From contig JBBQQH010000001.1 in assembly GCA_038216155.1 (NCBI GenBank), positions 1-64,000 of the forward strand: 64,000 nt of DNA. The letters are read 5' to 3'. This document shows positions 16,620 through 25,691 of this stretch, piece after piece (positions within the stretch are counted from its first letter, which is position 1; the number at the start of each line of letters is the position of its first letter). Made by a program: the position numbers and the translations under genes. The notes under the pieces are model-generated. The model saw nothing but the letters and a program-made list of their open reading frames with translations. It was not told the origin of the DNA and searched no databases. This stretch comes from SZAS-103 sp038216155 (GTDB lineage Bacteria; Pseudomonadota; Gammaproteobacteria; Xanthomonadales; Xanthomonadaceae).

Positions 16620-16853
16620 GGAAATTCCCGAAATGGCGTCGTAAAGCCCCGACAGGCGGCGCGCAACGTTGCGAACTTCACGTGCCTGGTGCGGTCTAGG
16701 CTAGTCGCGACGCACGCCGCTGCGGCGGGCTGCCCACTGCACTGGCGTGTATAGCGATTGCAGCCCTCGGCGGCTATCCTAGCGTGCCCGTCGCGGCGAT
16801 TGCACCGCCCGCGCCAGCGTGCGAAGGCCAACCCGGTTTCATGGAGTGACACG

Positions 16854-17606
16854 ATGACCATGCGTTTGTTCGCTGCCGAGTCGATCCTGCTGGCTGTCGT
16901 CGTTGCCACGGCAGTGTTGCCCGCAGGCGCACGTGCGCAGGACGCCGCCGGCAAGGTAAAGGCTACGGTCTCGCGCGAGGTCATGACGGACAAGGGCAAG
17001 CTCAGTTATTCGATCGGCTACGATCTCGCCACCGGCATCCGTCGGCAGAAGGTCGACGTCGATACCGCCGCGCTCAATCGCGGCATCAGCGACGCGCTTG
17101 CCAGCAAGCCGCCGCTGGTTCCGAAAAAGCAGATGGACGTGCTGTTGGCGGCGATGCAGCAGAAGTTTCTGGTGCAAGCCCGCACGGCCTACGAAAAAGC
17201 GTTTGCCGACAACAAGGCGCGCAGCGAGCAATTCAGTACGCAATACAGGGCCAAACCCGGAGTGAAAACCTTGGCCGATGGCATCGCCTATCGTGTGATC
17301 GATGAAGGCAGCGGCAGTTCGCCAACCGCCGACAGCCAGGTGCGAATCAGCTTTCGCGGGATGTTGGCCGATGGCACGCCGTTTGCCGATACCTCCAAGG
17401 GCGGCGATGCGCAGCATGGAATTGCCGTTGATGTAAGCGACTCGCCGTTGCCGGGTCTGAAGGAAGTGCTGACCATGATGAAGCCGGGCGCGCATTGGGA
17501 AGTGTTGCTGCCCTCCGACCAGGCCTACGGCGATTCGCCACGCTCGCCAGTCGGGCCGGCGCAGGTGGTGCTGTTTGACCTGATCCTGGTCGAGGTGATG
17601 AAGTGA
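16854..17606 (+). CDS. FKBP-type peptidyl-prolyl isomerase, exported
   Basis: A periplasmic or outer-membrane-associated FkpA/Mip-like isomerase of 250 residues. The signal peptide (about 1-28, ending GARA-QDA) is followed by a helical dimerisation domain typical of FkpA/Mip (LSYSIGYDLATGIRRQKVD onward, to about residue 130) and a C-terminal FKBP domain (VRISFRGMLADGTPFADTS through VLFDLILVEV). In the FKBP domain the usual VIPGW/LPGLKEVL loop reads PLPGLKEVL, and the AYGD segment is present. The ATG at 16854 has a GGAG ribosome site; a second ATG follows two codons later. It helps fold envelope proteins. A DUF1289 gene follows after about 40 bp. Confidence 0.9.
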   Translation: MTMRLFAAESILLAVVVATAVLPAGARAQDAAGKVKATVSREVMTDKGKLSYSIGYDLATGIRRQKVDVDTAALNRGISDALASKPPLVPKKQMDVLLAAMQQKFLVQARTAYEKAFADNKARSEQFSTQYRAKPGVKTLADGIAYRVIDEGSGSSPTADSQVRISFRGMLADGTPFADTSKGGDAQHGIAVDVSDSPLPGLKEVLTMMKPGAHWEVLLPSDQAYGDSPRSPVGPAQVVLFDLILVEVMK

Positions 17607-17645
17607 TCGCGCCTGCGTCGATGCGCGCGTGAGCATTTGCATTCA

Positions 17646-17876
17646 ATGCCGGATCCGTCACCCAAACACATTGCAGCCATCCTGAGTCCCTGTGTTGGCA
17701 CCTGCCGACTGGACGCTCGCAGCATCTGCGTCGGTTGTCACCGCACCTTGGGCGAAATTGCCGCCTGGTCGCGCATGCCCGAAGCCGAACGGACGAGATT
17801 GATGGACAGCGTGCTGCCCGCACGAGCCGCCGCCGTTGGCACGGTCGTGCGGCCAGCTCGACCGATTCCGGACTAG
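17646..17876 (+). CDS. DUF1289 family small cysteine protein
   Basis: A 76-residue protein with the DUF1289 pattern: SPCVGTCRLDARSICVGCHRTLGEIAAWSRM, that is C-x3-C-x7-C-x2-C followed by RTxxEIxxW. The four cysteines suggest a metal or Fe-S site, but no function is established for the family. The ATG at 17646 is used; a TTG three codons earlier is an alternative. It ends 4 bp before the Nudix gene, so the two are likely cotranscribed. Confidence 0.85.
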   Translation: MPDPSPKHIAAILSPCVGTCRLDARSICVGCHRTLGEIAAWSRMPEAERTRLMDSVLPARAAAVGTVVRPARPIPD

Positions 17877-17880
17877 CGGC

Positions 17881-18492
17881 ATGGATGCACTCGTCGACCG
17901 CCTGCGCCGAGCCCTGCATCCATTGACGGCCCCGCCAACGGGAGTCGGCTGGAATCGCTCCGAGTATCTCGATCTGCTGCCCGACGACTCCATGCTGCGT
18001 GATGCTGCAGTGCTGATCGCCGTCCGCGCGCAAGCCGACCAACCGCGCGTGCTGTTGACTGTGCGCCACGGACAACTGCGGCAGCACGCAGGCCAGGTGA
18101 GTTTCCCCGGCGGCAGCATCGATCCGGAAGATGCTGACCCGGTCGCCGCGGCGCTACGTGAAGCCAATGAGGAAATCGGTTTGCGTCGCGAACAGGCGCA
18201 GCCGCTGGGCTACCTCGACCCGCTGGACACGATCACCGGCTTTCATGTCTATCCAGTGGTCGCCTTGATCGATGCCGACTTCGTTGCCACGCTCGATCCG
18301 CAAGAGGTGTCTGACCTGTTCGAAGTGCCCCTTTCGTATTTGCTGGACGCAGGCAGCGTGCAATCCCTGAGCCGAGAATTCGCCGGCCGCATGCGCAGCT
18401 ACCATCAATTCGACTTTCAGCCGCAGCGCATCTGGGGCGCGACGGCGACGATGCTGGTGAACTTGCGGCAGCGGCTGGAAGCGGTGGGTTAG
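17881..18492 (+). CDS. CoA pyrophosphatase-type Nudix hydrolase
   Basis: A 203-residue Nudix protein. The signature LLTVRHGQLRQHAGQVSFPGG followed by the Nudix box G-x5-E-x7-REAxEEIG (SIDPEDADPVAAALREANEEIGL) is the pattern of the NudL/CoA diphosphatase group, which splits coenzyme A into 4'-phosphopantetheine and 3',5'-ADP and requires Mg2+ or Mn2+. The ATG at 17881 comes directly after the DUF1289 gene; the open frame extends further upstream but overlaps that gene. Activity on CoA is inferred from the LLTxR...HxGQxxFPGG motif. Confidence 0.88.
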   Translation: MDALVDRLRRALHPLTAPPTGVGWNRSEYLDLLPDDSMLRDAAVLIAVRAQADQPRVLLTVRHGQLRQHAGQVSFPGGSIDPEDADPVAAALREANEEIGLRREQAQPLGYLDPLDTITGFHVYPVVALIDADFVATLDPQEVSDLFEVPLSYLLDAGSVQSLSREFAGRMRSYHQFDFQPQRIWGATATMLVNLRQRLEAVG

Positions 18493-18840
18493 TTAGATCT
18501 GGGAACAGGGAACAGGGTTGGGTGCTGGAAGCTCAGGGTTCCGCGTGACGCCTCTCTCCCAACCGTTCGTGGTGAGTCTGGCGAACCACAACAGCAACCA
18601 AATCTAAGCCGATCCAAAACCAAGCAACAGCATCTTCCCCAACCCTCTCAGAGCAAGGGTGGGAGCAGATAGGCAGAGAAGTTATCGAGGCGCGCCTAGC
18701 GCAATCAAAGCGGCGGCGCGCGCCGTGATTCTGCAATCGCCCTGACCGCGATCCGAAGTTGAGGCATTCGCGTTCGCTATCAACCAGGTGCACGATGCAT
18801 TTTGTGCCATTCCCAGCATCAAGCCATCAAGCCATCAAGC
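18493..18840. repeat. Non-coding region with heptamer and dispersed palindromic repeats
   Basis: No gene is seen. At 18501-18521 a heptamer GGGAACA occurs twice, followed by a related GGGTTGG. At 18563-18588 there is a minus-orientation copy of the dispersed CCGTTCGTGGTGAG...CGAACCA element. At about 18635-18660 is a CCCCAACCCTCTC / GGGTGGGAG type inverted repeat like those near 150 and 40010. Confidence 0.6.
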
Positions 18841-19722
18841 ATGACCATCAACCAAACATCTTGGACCACCCTGATTTCCGCCGAGGCACTCGCGGACACT
18901 CTGGATCAGGACGACCTTGCCATTATCGACGCCCGTTTCGGCCTCGCCGACCCCGAGCAGGGGGAACGCGACTACTGCGCTGCACATATCCCTGGCGCGG
19001 TGTACGCGCATCTGGATAGCGATTTGTCAGACCACTTGCGCCAAGGTCACGGGCGTCACCCGCTGCCGCGCGCGCGCGATTTCACCGACAGGCTCGGCGG
19101 TTGGGGCATCGCGCCGAACCAGCAAGTAGTCGTCTATGACGCCCGTGATGGTGCGATGGCTGCGGCGCGCGTGTGGCACCTGCTGAGATTGTTGGGCCAC
19201 AAGCGCGTTGCCGTACTTGATGGCGGTTTCGCGCGTTGGACAACACTCGGCTTGCCCACGACCGCCGAGATCACGCAGCGTGAGCCGACCTGTTATTCAG
19301 GCGAGTTCGACGATTCGATGCTGGCGCAAGCAAGCGAACTAGCCGACTCCCACGCAGGCCAGACACCGCTGCTGATCGATGCGCGAGCGCCCGAACGCTA
19401 TCGCGGTGAGGTCGAACCGATCGATCGCCTCGCCGGCCACGTGCCGGGCGCAATCAACCATTCCTATGCATTGAATCTGCAAACAGACGGACGCTTCCGA
19501 TCTGCCGATGAACTCGCCATTGCCTACCGCGAGCGATTGGATGGCGTCGAGCCCGAACGCGTCGTGTTGATGTGCGGCTCCGGCGTCACCGCCTGCCACG
19601 ACCTGCTGGCAATGGAACACGCCGGCCTACCCGGCGCCCGCCTGTATGCAGATTCCTGGAGCGGCTGGATCAGCGACCCGTCAAGGCCGATTGCGACTGC
19701 GGCCGCCGATCGTCAAGAGTAG
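18841..19722 (+). CDS. sseA: 3-mercaptopyruvate/thiosulfate sulfurtransferase
   Basis: A two-domain rhodanese-like enzyme of 293 residues. The inactive N-terminal domain spans about 1-140, the catalytic C-terminal domain about 165-290. The active-site loop is MCGSGVTACH; the CGSGVTA form is typical of SseA-type mercaptopyruvate sulfurtransferases rather than thiosulfate rhodaneses. The C-terminal LYADSWSGWISDP is a family landmark. The start is the ATG at 18841. It converges on kdpE with a 39-bp gap. Specific substrate preference remains inference from the loop sequence. Confidence 0.88.
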   Translation: MTINQTSWTTLISAEALADTLDQDDLAIIDARFGLADPEQGERDYCAAHIPGAVYAHLDSDLSDHLRQGHGRHPLPRARDFTDRLGGWGIAPNQQVVVYDARDGAMAAARVWHLLRLLGHKRVAVLDGGFARWTTLGLPTTAEITQREPTCYSGEFDDSMLAQASELADSHAGQTPLLIDARAPERYRGEVEPIDRLAGHVPGAINHSYALNLQTDGRFRSADELAIAYRERLDGVEPERVVLMCGSGVTACHDLLAMEHAGLPGARLYADSWSGWISDPSRPIATAAADRQE

Positions 19723-19761
19723 TCAAGATGAGATTGGCCGTGACGTGCCAGAAGCAGACAT

Positions 19762-20496
19762 TCAGCTATCTTCATACCCAAGACCGATGAACCGCAAGCC
19801 GACCCCCGGTTCGGTCGAGATATAGCGAGGGGCCGCGGCATCATCCCCGAGCTTGTTGCGAAGTTTCGCGACAAGGATGCGCAGGTAGTGCGTGTCTTCC
19901 TGATGGGTGGGCCCCCACAGCGCGCGCAGCAATTGAGGCTGGGTCAATACGCGGCCCGCATATTGAATGAGCATCGCTAGCAGCGCGTACTCCTTGCGGG
20001 CTAGGGACACGGGAGCGTCACCAATCAGAACTTCACGCCGAACGAAGTCCACGCGCAAATGTCCATCGTCGAACACGAGTGGAGTCTCCCCGGTCTGCGA
20101 GGGAGTACGAAGCAGTGCGCGCACTCTCGCCATGAGCTCCTGTATGCCGAAGGGCTTAGTGACGTAGTCGTTCGCGCCGGCATCCAACGCCGCGACCTTT
20201 TCGCTTTCACCCGAACGCACCGTCAGCACGATCACCGGCACAGGTGATCGCAGCCGCAATTCGCGCAGCGCGTGGTGACCATCGCGATCCGGTAAACCCA
20301 AATCGAGAATGACGAGATCGGCGCCATGCGTCGCGAATGCGGCAATTCCGCTTTCTCCGGTGCTTGCCATTTCCACGCGATAGCCTTGAGCGCGCAGGCT
20401 TATGTCGAGGAACTTGCGAATCTGCGGTTCGTCGTCGATCACCAGCAGACGCGCTGGCACCCCTTGAGTGACGGCTCTGGCGATGCCGTCGATCAT
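19762..20496 (-). CDS. kdpE: KdpE-type response regulator
   Basis: An OmpR/PhoB-family regulator of 244 residues. The receiver begins after a 15-residue leader (RLLVIDDEPQIRKFL), with phospho-acceptor D65 (VILDLGLPDRDG), and KPFGIQELMARVRALLR closes the domain as in KdpE. The winged-helix part ends TEPGVGLRFI. Its start codon overlaps the kdpD stop (ATGA). No kdpFABC is present in this window; the neighbouring target is kup, transcribed divergently beyond kdpD. Confidence 0.92.
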   Translation of the reverse strand: MIDGIARAVTQGVPARLLVIDDEPQIRKFLDISLRAQGYRVEMASTGESGIAAFATHGADLVILDLGLPDRDGHHALRELRLRSPVPVIVLTVRSGESEKVAALDAGANDYVTKPFGIQELMARVRALLRTPSQTGETPLVFDDGHLRVDFVRREVLIGDAPVSLARKEYALLAMLIQYAGRVLTQPQLLRALWGPTHQEDTHYLRILVAKLRNKLGDDAAAPRYISTEPGVGLRFIGLGYEDS

Positions 20497-22055
20497 GGGC
20501 CGGCCGCCGAACCTGCCGAAGGCGAAATGGTCGCTATAGAGTCAATCGCTGAGGGTTTGATCGCTGCAGGCTCAACCGGCGGCAGGGAAATGCGGATCAC
20601 GGTACCGCGACCGTTTGGGCCAGGCAGCGCTTCAACAGTGCCGCCATGCGCACCGATCATTCCCTGGCAGATTGCCAAGCCAAGGCCGGTGCCTTGGCGA
20701 CCACGATCCCCGCGTTCGACACTGTAGAACATGTCGAACACGCGCTTGCGCTCGTCTTCCGGGATGCCCGGACCGGAATCGCGTATATCGATTCGCAGCT
20801 TTCCATCGATAGATCCGGCTGCGATGCCGACGGCTCCATCTGGCGGCGAGAAGTGCGCCGCGTTTTCCAGCACGTTGAACAACGCCTGCTCGACCAGCGC
20901 CGGATGAACCCAAATGGGCACAAGGTCGTCTTCGACCGAAATCTCGAACCGGGCACTCGGCTGATAGCGATGCAACCGCATGACAGCGGACCCGATTAAT
21001 TCGTCGACGCCGATCCAGTCGCGCTTGAGCGCCAATCCGCCGTGCCCAAGGCGCGTCATGTCGAGCAGGTTCTGGATGTAGCGATCGAGGCGCTCGCCTT
21101 CAAGACGGATCGTTTCGTGCAGGCTATGGCGATCTTCGCTGCCCATCGCGTCAGAGTAATGATCCAGGCTGCTCGCAGCGCCAATGATCGAGGCGAGCGG
21201 CGAGCGCAGATCGTGCGACACAGAGGACAGCAATGCCGAGCGCAGGCGTTCGGTCTCGCCGCTGACGCGCGCCTCCTCGAGATCGGCGACCAGGCGCGTT
21301 CGCAAGACTGCCTGGGCAATGTCGTCAGTCATTGCGACCGCAAGCCTGCATTGTTCGGGCGCCAATCCCGCTGACGCTATTGGAATTCGCAATCCGATGA
21401 CGCCCGCGTTGCCAATGCTGCTGCCGAATGGAATAAACCACCAATCCGGCACGGCCATGCTGTCGGTGGAGCGGCCAGCCGGACGACGATGAAGTTGCGC
21501 CCAATCTGCTGCGGCTCGATCGTCGGCGTTCCATGGCAGGACGCGGGGGGATCGCGATTCCTGATCGCCTATCCGGACGACTGCGTCAATGTGCAATAAC
21601 CGCTCGAGCGCCTCGCGCCCCGCGAGCATCGCCTGCCCCAGATCGGCTGCGCTACCGAGATCCCGGGCCAATGTCTGCAGTGCTGTTGTATGGGCGTTGA
21701 TCGCACGCAAGGCCAGCACCTGCGCTCGCAACTTGGCTGCAAGCCTGCCGGCCACCAAGGCCGCGACCAGAAAAAGGAACACGGTGACGACGCCCTGCCG
21801 TGCGCGAATGTAGAAGGTGAATCGCGGCGCGAGGAAGAAGAAGTTATACGACAGGAAACACAGCGTCGCGGCGACCACGGCGCCAGTCATTCGCGTCCGC
21901 GAAGCCACCAGAACCACCGCGACGATAAACACCATCGACAGGTCGGACAGGCCAAGCCAGCGTTGTGCGAACCAGGCAACTACCGTTGCCAACGCCGCCA
22001 CCAGGATTGCGACCGCGGCATCGCGCACAACGAATTTCTGTTCCTGATTGAGCAA
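20493..22055 (-). CDS. kdpD: KdpD-like histidine kinase lacking the N-terminal sensor
   Basis: A membrane histidine kinase of 520 residues. It starts directly with the four-helix membrane block of KdpD (DUF4118; about residues 12-105, containing SLSYNFFFLAPRFTF-like YNFFFLAP), then a GAF-like linker, the H-box SSVSHDLRSPLASI with His281, the N-box and an ATP lid (GRQGTGLGLAICQGMI). Full KdpD is about 890 residues; the N-terminal KdpD and USP domains, which sense K+ and ATP, are missing, and only 307 bp separate this start from the divergent kup gene. TTG at 22055 is the annotated start; a GTG nine codons on is possible. Coupled to kdpE by an ATGA overlap. Confidence 0.88.
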   Translation of the reverse strand: MLNQEQKFVVRDAAVAILVAALATVVAWFAQRWLGLSDLSMVFIVAVVLVASRTRMTGAVVAATLCFLSYNFFFLAPRFTFYIRARQGVVTVFLFLVAALVAGRLAAKLRAQVLALRAINAHTTALQTLARDLGSAADLGQAMLAGREALERLLHIDAVVRIGDQESRSPRVLPWNADDRAAADWAQLHRRPAGRSTDSMAVPDWWFIPFGSSIGNAGVIGLRIPIASAGLAPEQCRLAVAMTDDIAQAVLRTRLVADLEEARVSGETERLRSALLSSVSHDLRSPLASIIGAASSLDHYSDAMGSEDRHSLHETIRLEGERLDRYIQNLLDMTRLGHGGLALKRDWIGVDELIGSAVMRLHRYQPSARFEISVEDDLVPIWVHPALVEQALFNVLENAAHFSPPDGAVGIAAGSIDGKLRIDIRDSGPGIPEDERKRVFDMFYSVERGDRGRQGTGLGLAICQGMIGAHGGTVEALPGPNGRGTVIRISLPPVEPAAIKPSAIDSIATISPSAGSAAGP

Positions 22056-22362
22056 CGAAAACGTGCCTTCGCTCGTGCGACCGGCGTGCTGGCGATCGCG
22101 TGTTCATAGTATGCGCCGCGCTGTGAGCCTAGCTGCAAGCACCCGCTCCGACCTAGCCATCGGCAGCGTAAATTCTGCGTAAATTCTGCGGCCTTCGCGC
22201 CGTTGTCGCCGCGATGTCGTGCAACCATGCGCGCCATAAACGGCTGGGTCACCAGGAAATTCGTGGACACCGTCTCGCGAAGTCCACCTCTCTTCAATGG
22301 CAGCAATGCCCTGAGCATGCGACTGCCGACCAACTTTACACACCAGTCAGGAATTCACCTCG
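22056..22362. promoter_or_regulatory. Divergent kdpD / kup intergenic region
   Basis: This 307-bp region holds the promoters for kdpDE (minus) and kup (plus). At 22166-22187 the 11-mer GCGTAAATTCT is repeated twice without a gap, and GCGG starts a third. An 11-bp period is the spacing at which OmpR/PhoB-family regulators bind, so this is a candidate KdpE operator. No other gene was seen. Confidence 0.45.
22166..22187. repeat. Perfect 11-bp direct repeat, candidate KdpE site
   Basis: Two adjacent copies of GCGTAAATTCT, AT-richer than the surroundings. It lies about 110 bp upstream of kdpD and about 175 bp upstream of kup. The binding role is inference from spacing and position. Confidence 0.5.
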
Positions 22363-24246
22363 ATGTCTACTGAGGTCGGTATCCATTCGAAGCGCCGCAT
22401 GGCGGGCTTGGCGCTGGGAGCGCTGGGCGTGGTTTACGGCGACATCGGCACCAGTCCGCTGTATGCGTTGCAAAGCACCTTCGCCGGATCGAACATGGCG
22501 GTGACGCCTGACAATGTGCTGGGTGTGCTGTCGTTGATGTTCTGGTCGTTGATCATCATCGTCTCGGTCAAGTACGTCTCCTTCGTCATGCGCGCCGACA
22601 ACAAGGGCGAAGGCGGAATCATGGCGCTGATGGCCTTGGCGCAACATGACGTAGCGAGCAGCAAGCGCGCGGTCTGGTGGGTGATGGCGCTGGGGCTGAT
22701 CGGCGCATCGCTGTTCTATGGCGACGGAGTGATCACGCCGGCGATCTCGGTGCTGTCGGCTGTCGAGGGACTCGAAGTCGCAGCGCCGAAGCTGGCTCGC
22801 TATGTAGTGCCGACGACGGTCGTGATCATCGTGCTGATGTTCTGGATTCAAAAGCGCGGCACGCATCGCGTCGGCACGATCTTCGGGCCGGTGATGATCG
22901 TTTGGTTTCTGGCCTTGGCGGCGCTCGGCTCGATCAGCATTGCCGGACATCCCCAAGTGCTGTGGGCGCTGAGTCCGCATCACGCAGTCTCATTCTTTCT
23001 GCGCAACAAAGCCCAGGCTTATTTCGACCTGGGCGCGATCGTGCTCGCCGTGACCGGCGCGGAGGCCCTCTACGCCGACATGGGTCATTTCGGCAAGACG
23101 CCAATCCGGCGTGCATGGTTTGCGTTCGTGCTGCCCGCGCTGGTGATCAACTACCTTGGCCAAGGCGCATTACTGCTCGCGCAACCGAAAGCGGCATCCA
23201 ATCCGTTTTATTTCCTGGTACCAGCGCCGTTGCTGTATCCCATGATCATCCTAGCCACGGTCGCAACCGTGATCGCCTCACAGGCAGTCATCTCGGGGGC
23301 GTTCTCGATGACTCGCGAAGCGATCCAACTCGGCTACCTGCCGCGCATGACGATTTGCCACACCTCGCGCGTCACCCAGGGGCAGATCTACATCCCCGCA
23401 GTCAATCGCATCTTAATGCTGCTGGTCATCGCTGCGGTTGTCGGCTTTGGATCGTCTGCAAAGCTCGGCAGCGCGTATGGCATCGCGGTCACTGGCACGA
23501 TGTCGATCACGACGCTGCTGGCATTGATCGTGGCGCGCGCGCAGTGGAAGTGGTCGCTGCCGCAAGTGATCATCGCTGGCGTGCTGATGTTGACGGTCGA
23601 TATGGCATTTTTCTCTGCGAACATGGTCAAGGTGCTAAGCGGTGGCTGGTTCCCGCTAGTGCTGGGCCTGTGCGTTTTCACCTTGATGTCTACTTGGAAG
23701 CGTGGACGTAGCCTGGTGCGCGCGTCAATGGAAGAGCAGGGCCTCGCATTGCAGCCTTTCCTCGACTCTCTTGCCATCAACCCCCCATTTAAGGTGGAGG
23801 GTACGGCAATCTTCATGAATGCAAATTCGAGCCATGTGCCGCACGCGCTGTTGCACAACCTCAAGCACAATAAGGTACTGCACGCGAAAAATGTGATCGT
23901 CAGTGTGGAGACGATCGACGTTGCTTACGCCGATTCCGGCGAGCGCTGCGAGGCACGCGATCTGGGAGGCGACTTCTATTCACTGAGCTTGCGTTATGGG
24001 TTTGCCGAGGAACCTAACGTGCCGGAAACCCTGATCGCTAGCGATATTCCAGGTCTGCATTTCGAAATGATGGAAACCACATTCTTTTCCAGCCGCGAAA
24101 GTTTGGTCGCAGCCAAACACACCGGAATGCAGCTGTGGCGTGACAAGATCTTCGCGTTAATGACACGCAACGCAAGTCCCGCAACCGACTTTTTCCGCAT
24201 ACCCGGCAACCGCCTGGTCGAGTTGGGCAGCAGGGTCGAAATCTAG
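22363..24246 (+). CDS. kup: Low-affinity potassium transporter Kup
   Basis: A K+/H+ symporter of the inner membrane, 627 residues, about 12 transmembrane helices followed by a cytoplasmic C-terminal domain from about residue 460. The N-terminal signature GVVYGDIGTSPLYAL (about 20-34) is diagnostic. Further motifs are KGEGGIMALMAL, ADMGHFGKTPIRRAWF and VISGAFSMTREAIQLGYLPRM. The length matches E. coli Kup (622). Divergent from kdpDE; in E. coli KdpDE controls kdpFABC, so the neighbourhood suggests that here it may control kup. Confidence 0.96.
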   Translation: MSTEVGIHSKRRMAGLALGALGVVYGDIGTSPLYALQSTFAGSNMAVTPDNVLGVLSLMFWSLIIIVSVKYVSFVMRADNKGEGGIMALMALAQHDVASSKRAVWWVMALGLIGASLFYGDGVITPAISVLSAVEGLEVAAPKLARYVVPTTVVIIVLMFWIQKRGTHRVGTIFGPVMIVWFLALAALGSISIAGHPQVLWALSPHHAVSFFLRNKAQAYFDLGAIVLAVTGAEALYADMGHFGKTPIRRAWFAFVLPALVINYLGQGALLLAQPKAASNPFYFLVPAPLLYPMIILATVATVIASQAVISGAFSMTREAIQLGYLPRMTICHTSRVTQGQIYIPAVNRILMLLVIAAVVGFGSSAKLGSAYGIAVTGTMSITTLLALIVARAQWKWSLPQVIIAGVLMLTVDMAFFSANMVKVLSGGWFPLVLGLCVFTLMSTWKRGRSLVRASMEEQGLALQPFLDSLAINPPFKVEGTAIFMNANSSHVPHALLHNLKHNKVLHAKNVIVSVETIDVAYADSGERCEARDLGGDFYSLSLRYGFAEEPNVPETLIASDIPGLHFEMMETTFFSSRESLVAAKHTGMQLWRDKIFALMTRNASPATDFFRIPGNRLVELGSRVEI

Positions 24247-24646
24247 TTGGACTGCTTCGTCTCGACGAGGTCTCGACCGACCGCTTTGGGTCGGAAGCAG
24301 CCGTGGACGCACTGTTCCTCGACCCGCAGCCGACTACAAAAAACAGCTGCAAGGCCTCAGCTGGTGAGGCCGGGCGAACCGAATCGATGTGTGACTGCAC
24401 CACGCCGACGGTACCGCATGGCCGTACTGCGGTCCGACAGTGCAAAACGAGGGCTCAATGCCGCAGTGCCCGACTAGAGAGGCCTCGGCCCGCCAAGCCG
24501 TCGGCCGCGAGCTCGATCTGAACCTTCGCATGCGACGAGAAGCGGCATACGAATCGCATGAAAGGTGCATCGAAATTTCTATTTTTTCCTTGAAATGCCT
24601 TTCCTTTATCCTTAATTCCTTTCTTCGTGTAGGGCGCTTTAATTTT
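24247..24646. other. Intergenic region between kup and an exported protein
   Basis: No gene is supported. Just after kup an inverted repeat CCGACC-GCTTTG-GGTCGG occurs at about 24278-24295 without a T run. The last 90 bp before 24647 are strikingly AT-rich compared with the rest of the window (runs such as TTTCTATTTTTTCCTTG) and probably contain the promoter of the next gene. Confidence 0.4.
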
Positions 24647-25546
24647 ATGAAAATCTCCTTCGTTTGCTGTTTTCTGCTCAGTGCCGCCGTCGCCTGCACG
24701 GCCCAAGCTGGGCCGCTGTTTGGCGGGCCCAAAACCATCGCGGTGGACGCGAGCGGTTCGGTGCCCGGCCTCGTGGCGTCGGCGCAGATGGGCCAAGGCG
24801 GGTATGTCTCGGGCACAACGATAGTCGCCGTGCCGCTGATCGCGGTGGCGTTTGAAACGTCGGCCGACGCACACAATTCGAACAGCTTCATGTCGCATAG
24901 TCTTTCGCTGCGGCTGTCCGTGGACGACGCGGTGTTGAAGGCGGTCGCCGCCGAGCTGCAGACGATGGTGGAAAAGGATCTGGCGGCGCAGGGTTTCGAG
25001 GTGCTACCGAAGGGCTCCATCGACGCCGATGCGCGCTGGCTGGGGATCAATAAAAACGGCAAGACCGGCGAGGACGTGAAGGACAATTTCATGTCGGGCT
25101 TCATGGGCAACGGCAGCATGAACCGCTGGTTTACTGCGGGTGACCGGCCATTGTTCGGCACGGGTGGCACCGGCGCGTTGAGCGAGCTTTCGCCGCTGAT
25201 TCGGACGGCGCGGGAGAAGAAAATCTCGCTGCTCTTTTATCGCTTCAAAGTGCAGTTCACCGATCTCGAGGGCAAGAACGGCCTCGTGTTCAATTACGTG
25301 AAGGGGAAAAATGTCTTGCACATCGTGAGCGCGGATCTCGCGGTGTTCACGCCGGAGCACACACTCGGAGCGTTGATCAAGCTCAACGCGAATCTCACGG
25401 CCGGATCGGACTTCGTGCAGGAACTCAAGGGAAGCACGGGCAGCTATGTCGTCGTCGCGGACCCGGTGCAATACAAGACCGACGCGCTCACGCTGATCCA
25501 GGCGGTGTCGAAGCAGTTCGCGCAAGCGCTGCGGAAAGGACAGTAG
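24647..25546 (+). CDS. Exported protein of unknown function
   Basis: A 299-residue protein with a clear signal peptide (MKISFVCCFLLSAAVACTAQA, then GP). I do not recognise the family. The mature part has mixed alpha/beta character; a small-residue stretch at 25-60 (VPGLVASAQMGQGGYVSG), a lysine-rich middle, and a C-terminal segment YKTDALTLIQAVSKQFAQALRKGQ that looks helical. Cys residues are confined to the signal peptide. The start at 24647 follows an AGGG ribosome site about 12 nt upstream; a longer in-frame version lacks signals. It stands alone between kup and a hydratase gene in the opposite direction, with an AT-rich upstream region that may mean recent acquisition. Function cannot be assigned. 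Confidence 0.75.
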   Translation: MKISFVCCFLLSAAVACTAQAGPLFGGPKTIAVDASGSVPGLVASAQMGQGGYVSGTTIVAVPLIAVAFETSADAHNSNSFMSHSLSLRLSVDDAVLKAVAAELQTMVEKDLAAQGFEVLPKGSIDADARWLGINKNGKTGEDVKDNFMSGFMGNGSMNRWFTAGDRPLFGTGGTGALSELSPLIRTAREKKISLLFYRFKVQFTDLEGKNGLVFNYVKGKNVLHIVSADLAVFTPEHTLGALIKLNANLTAGSDFVQELKGSTGSYVVVADPVQYKTDALTLIQAVSKQFAQALRKGQ

Positions 25547-25691
25547 ACGCGAGCGGCGAGGACAGGGCGCGCGGCGGCGTTGAAGGGTAATGTTTGTTCA
25601 CCTCTTTGCGATACTGGAGTCGCTGCCCATCCGGCCGAAGCGCTCCAAAGTAGCAAGTAGTGACTGGCCGAGTTGGATCGTTGACCGCCGC

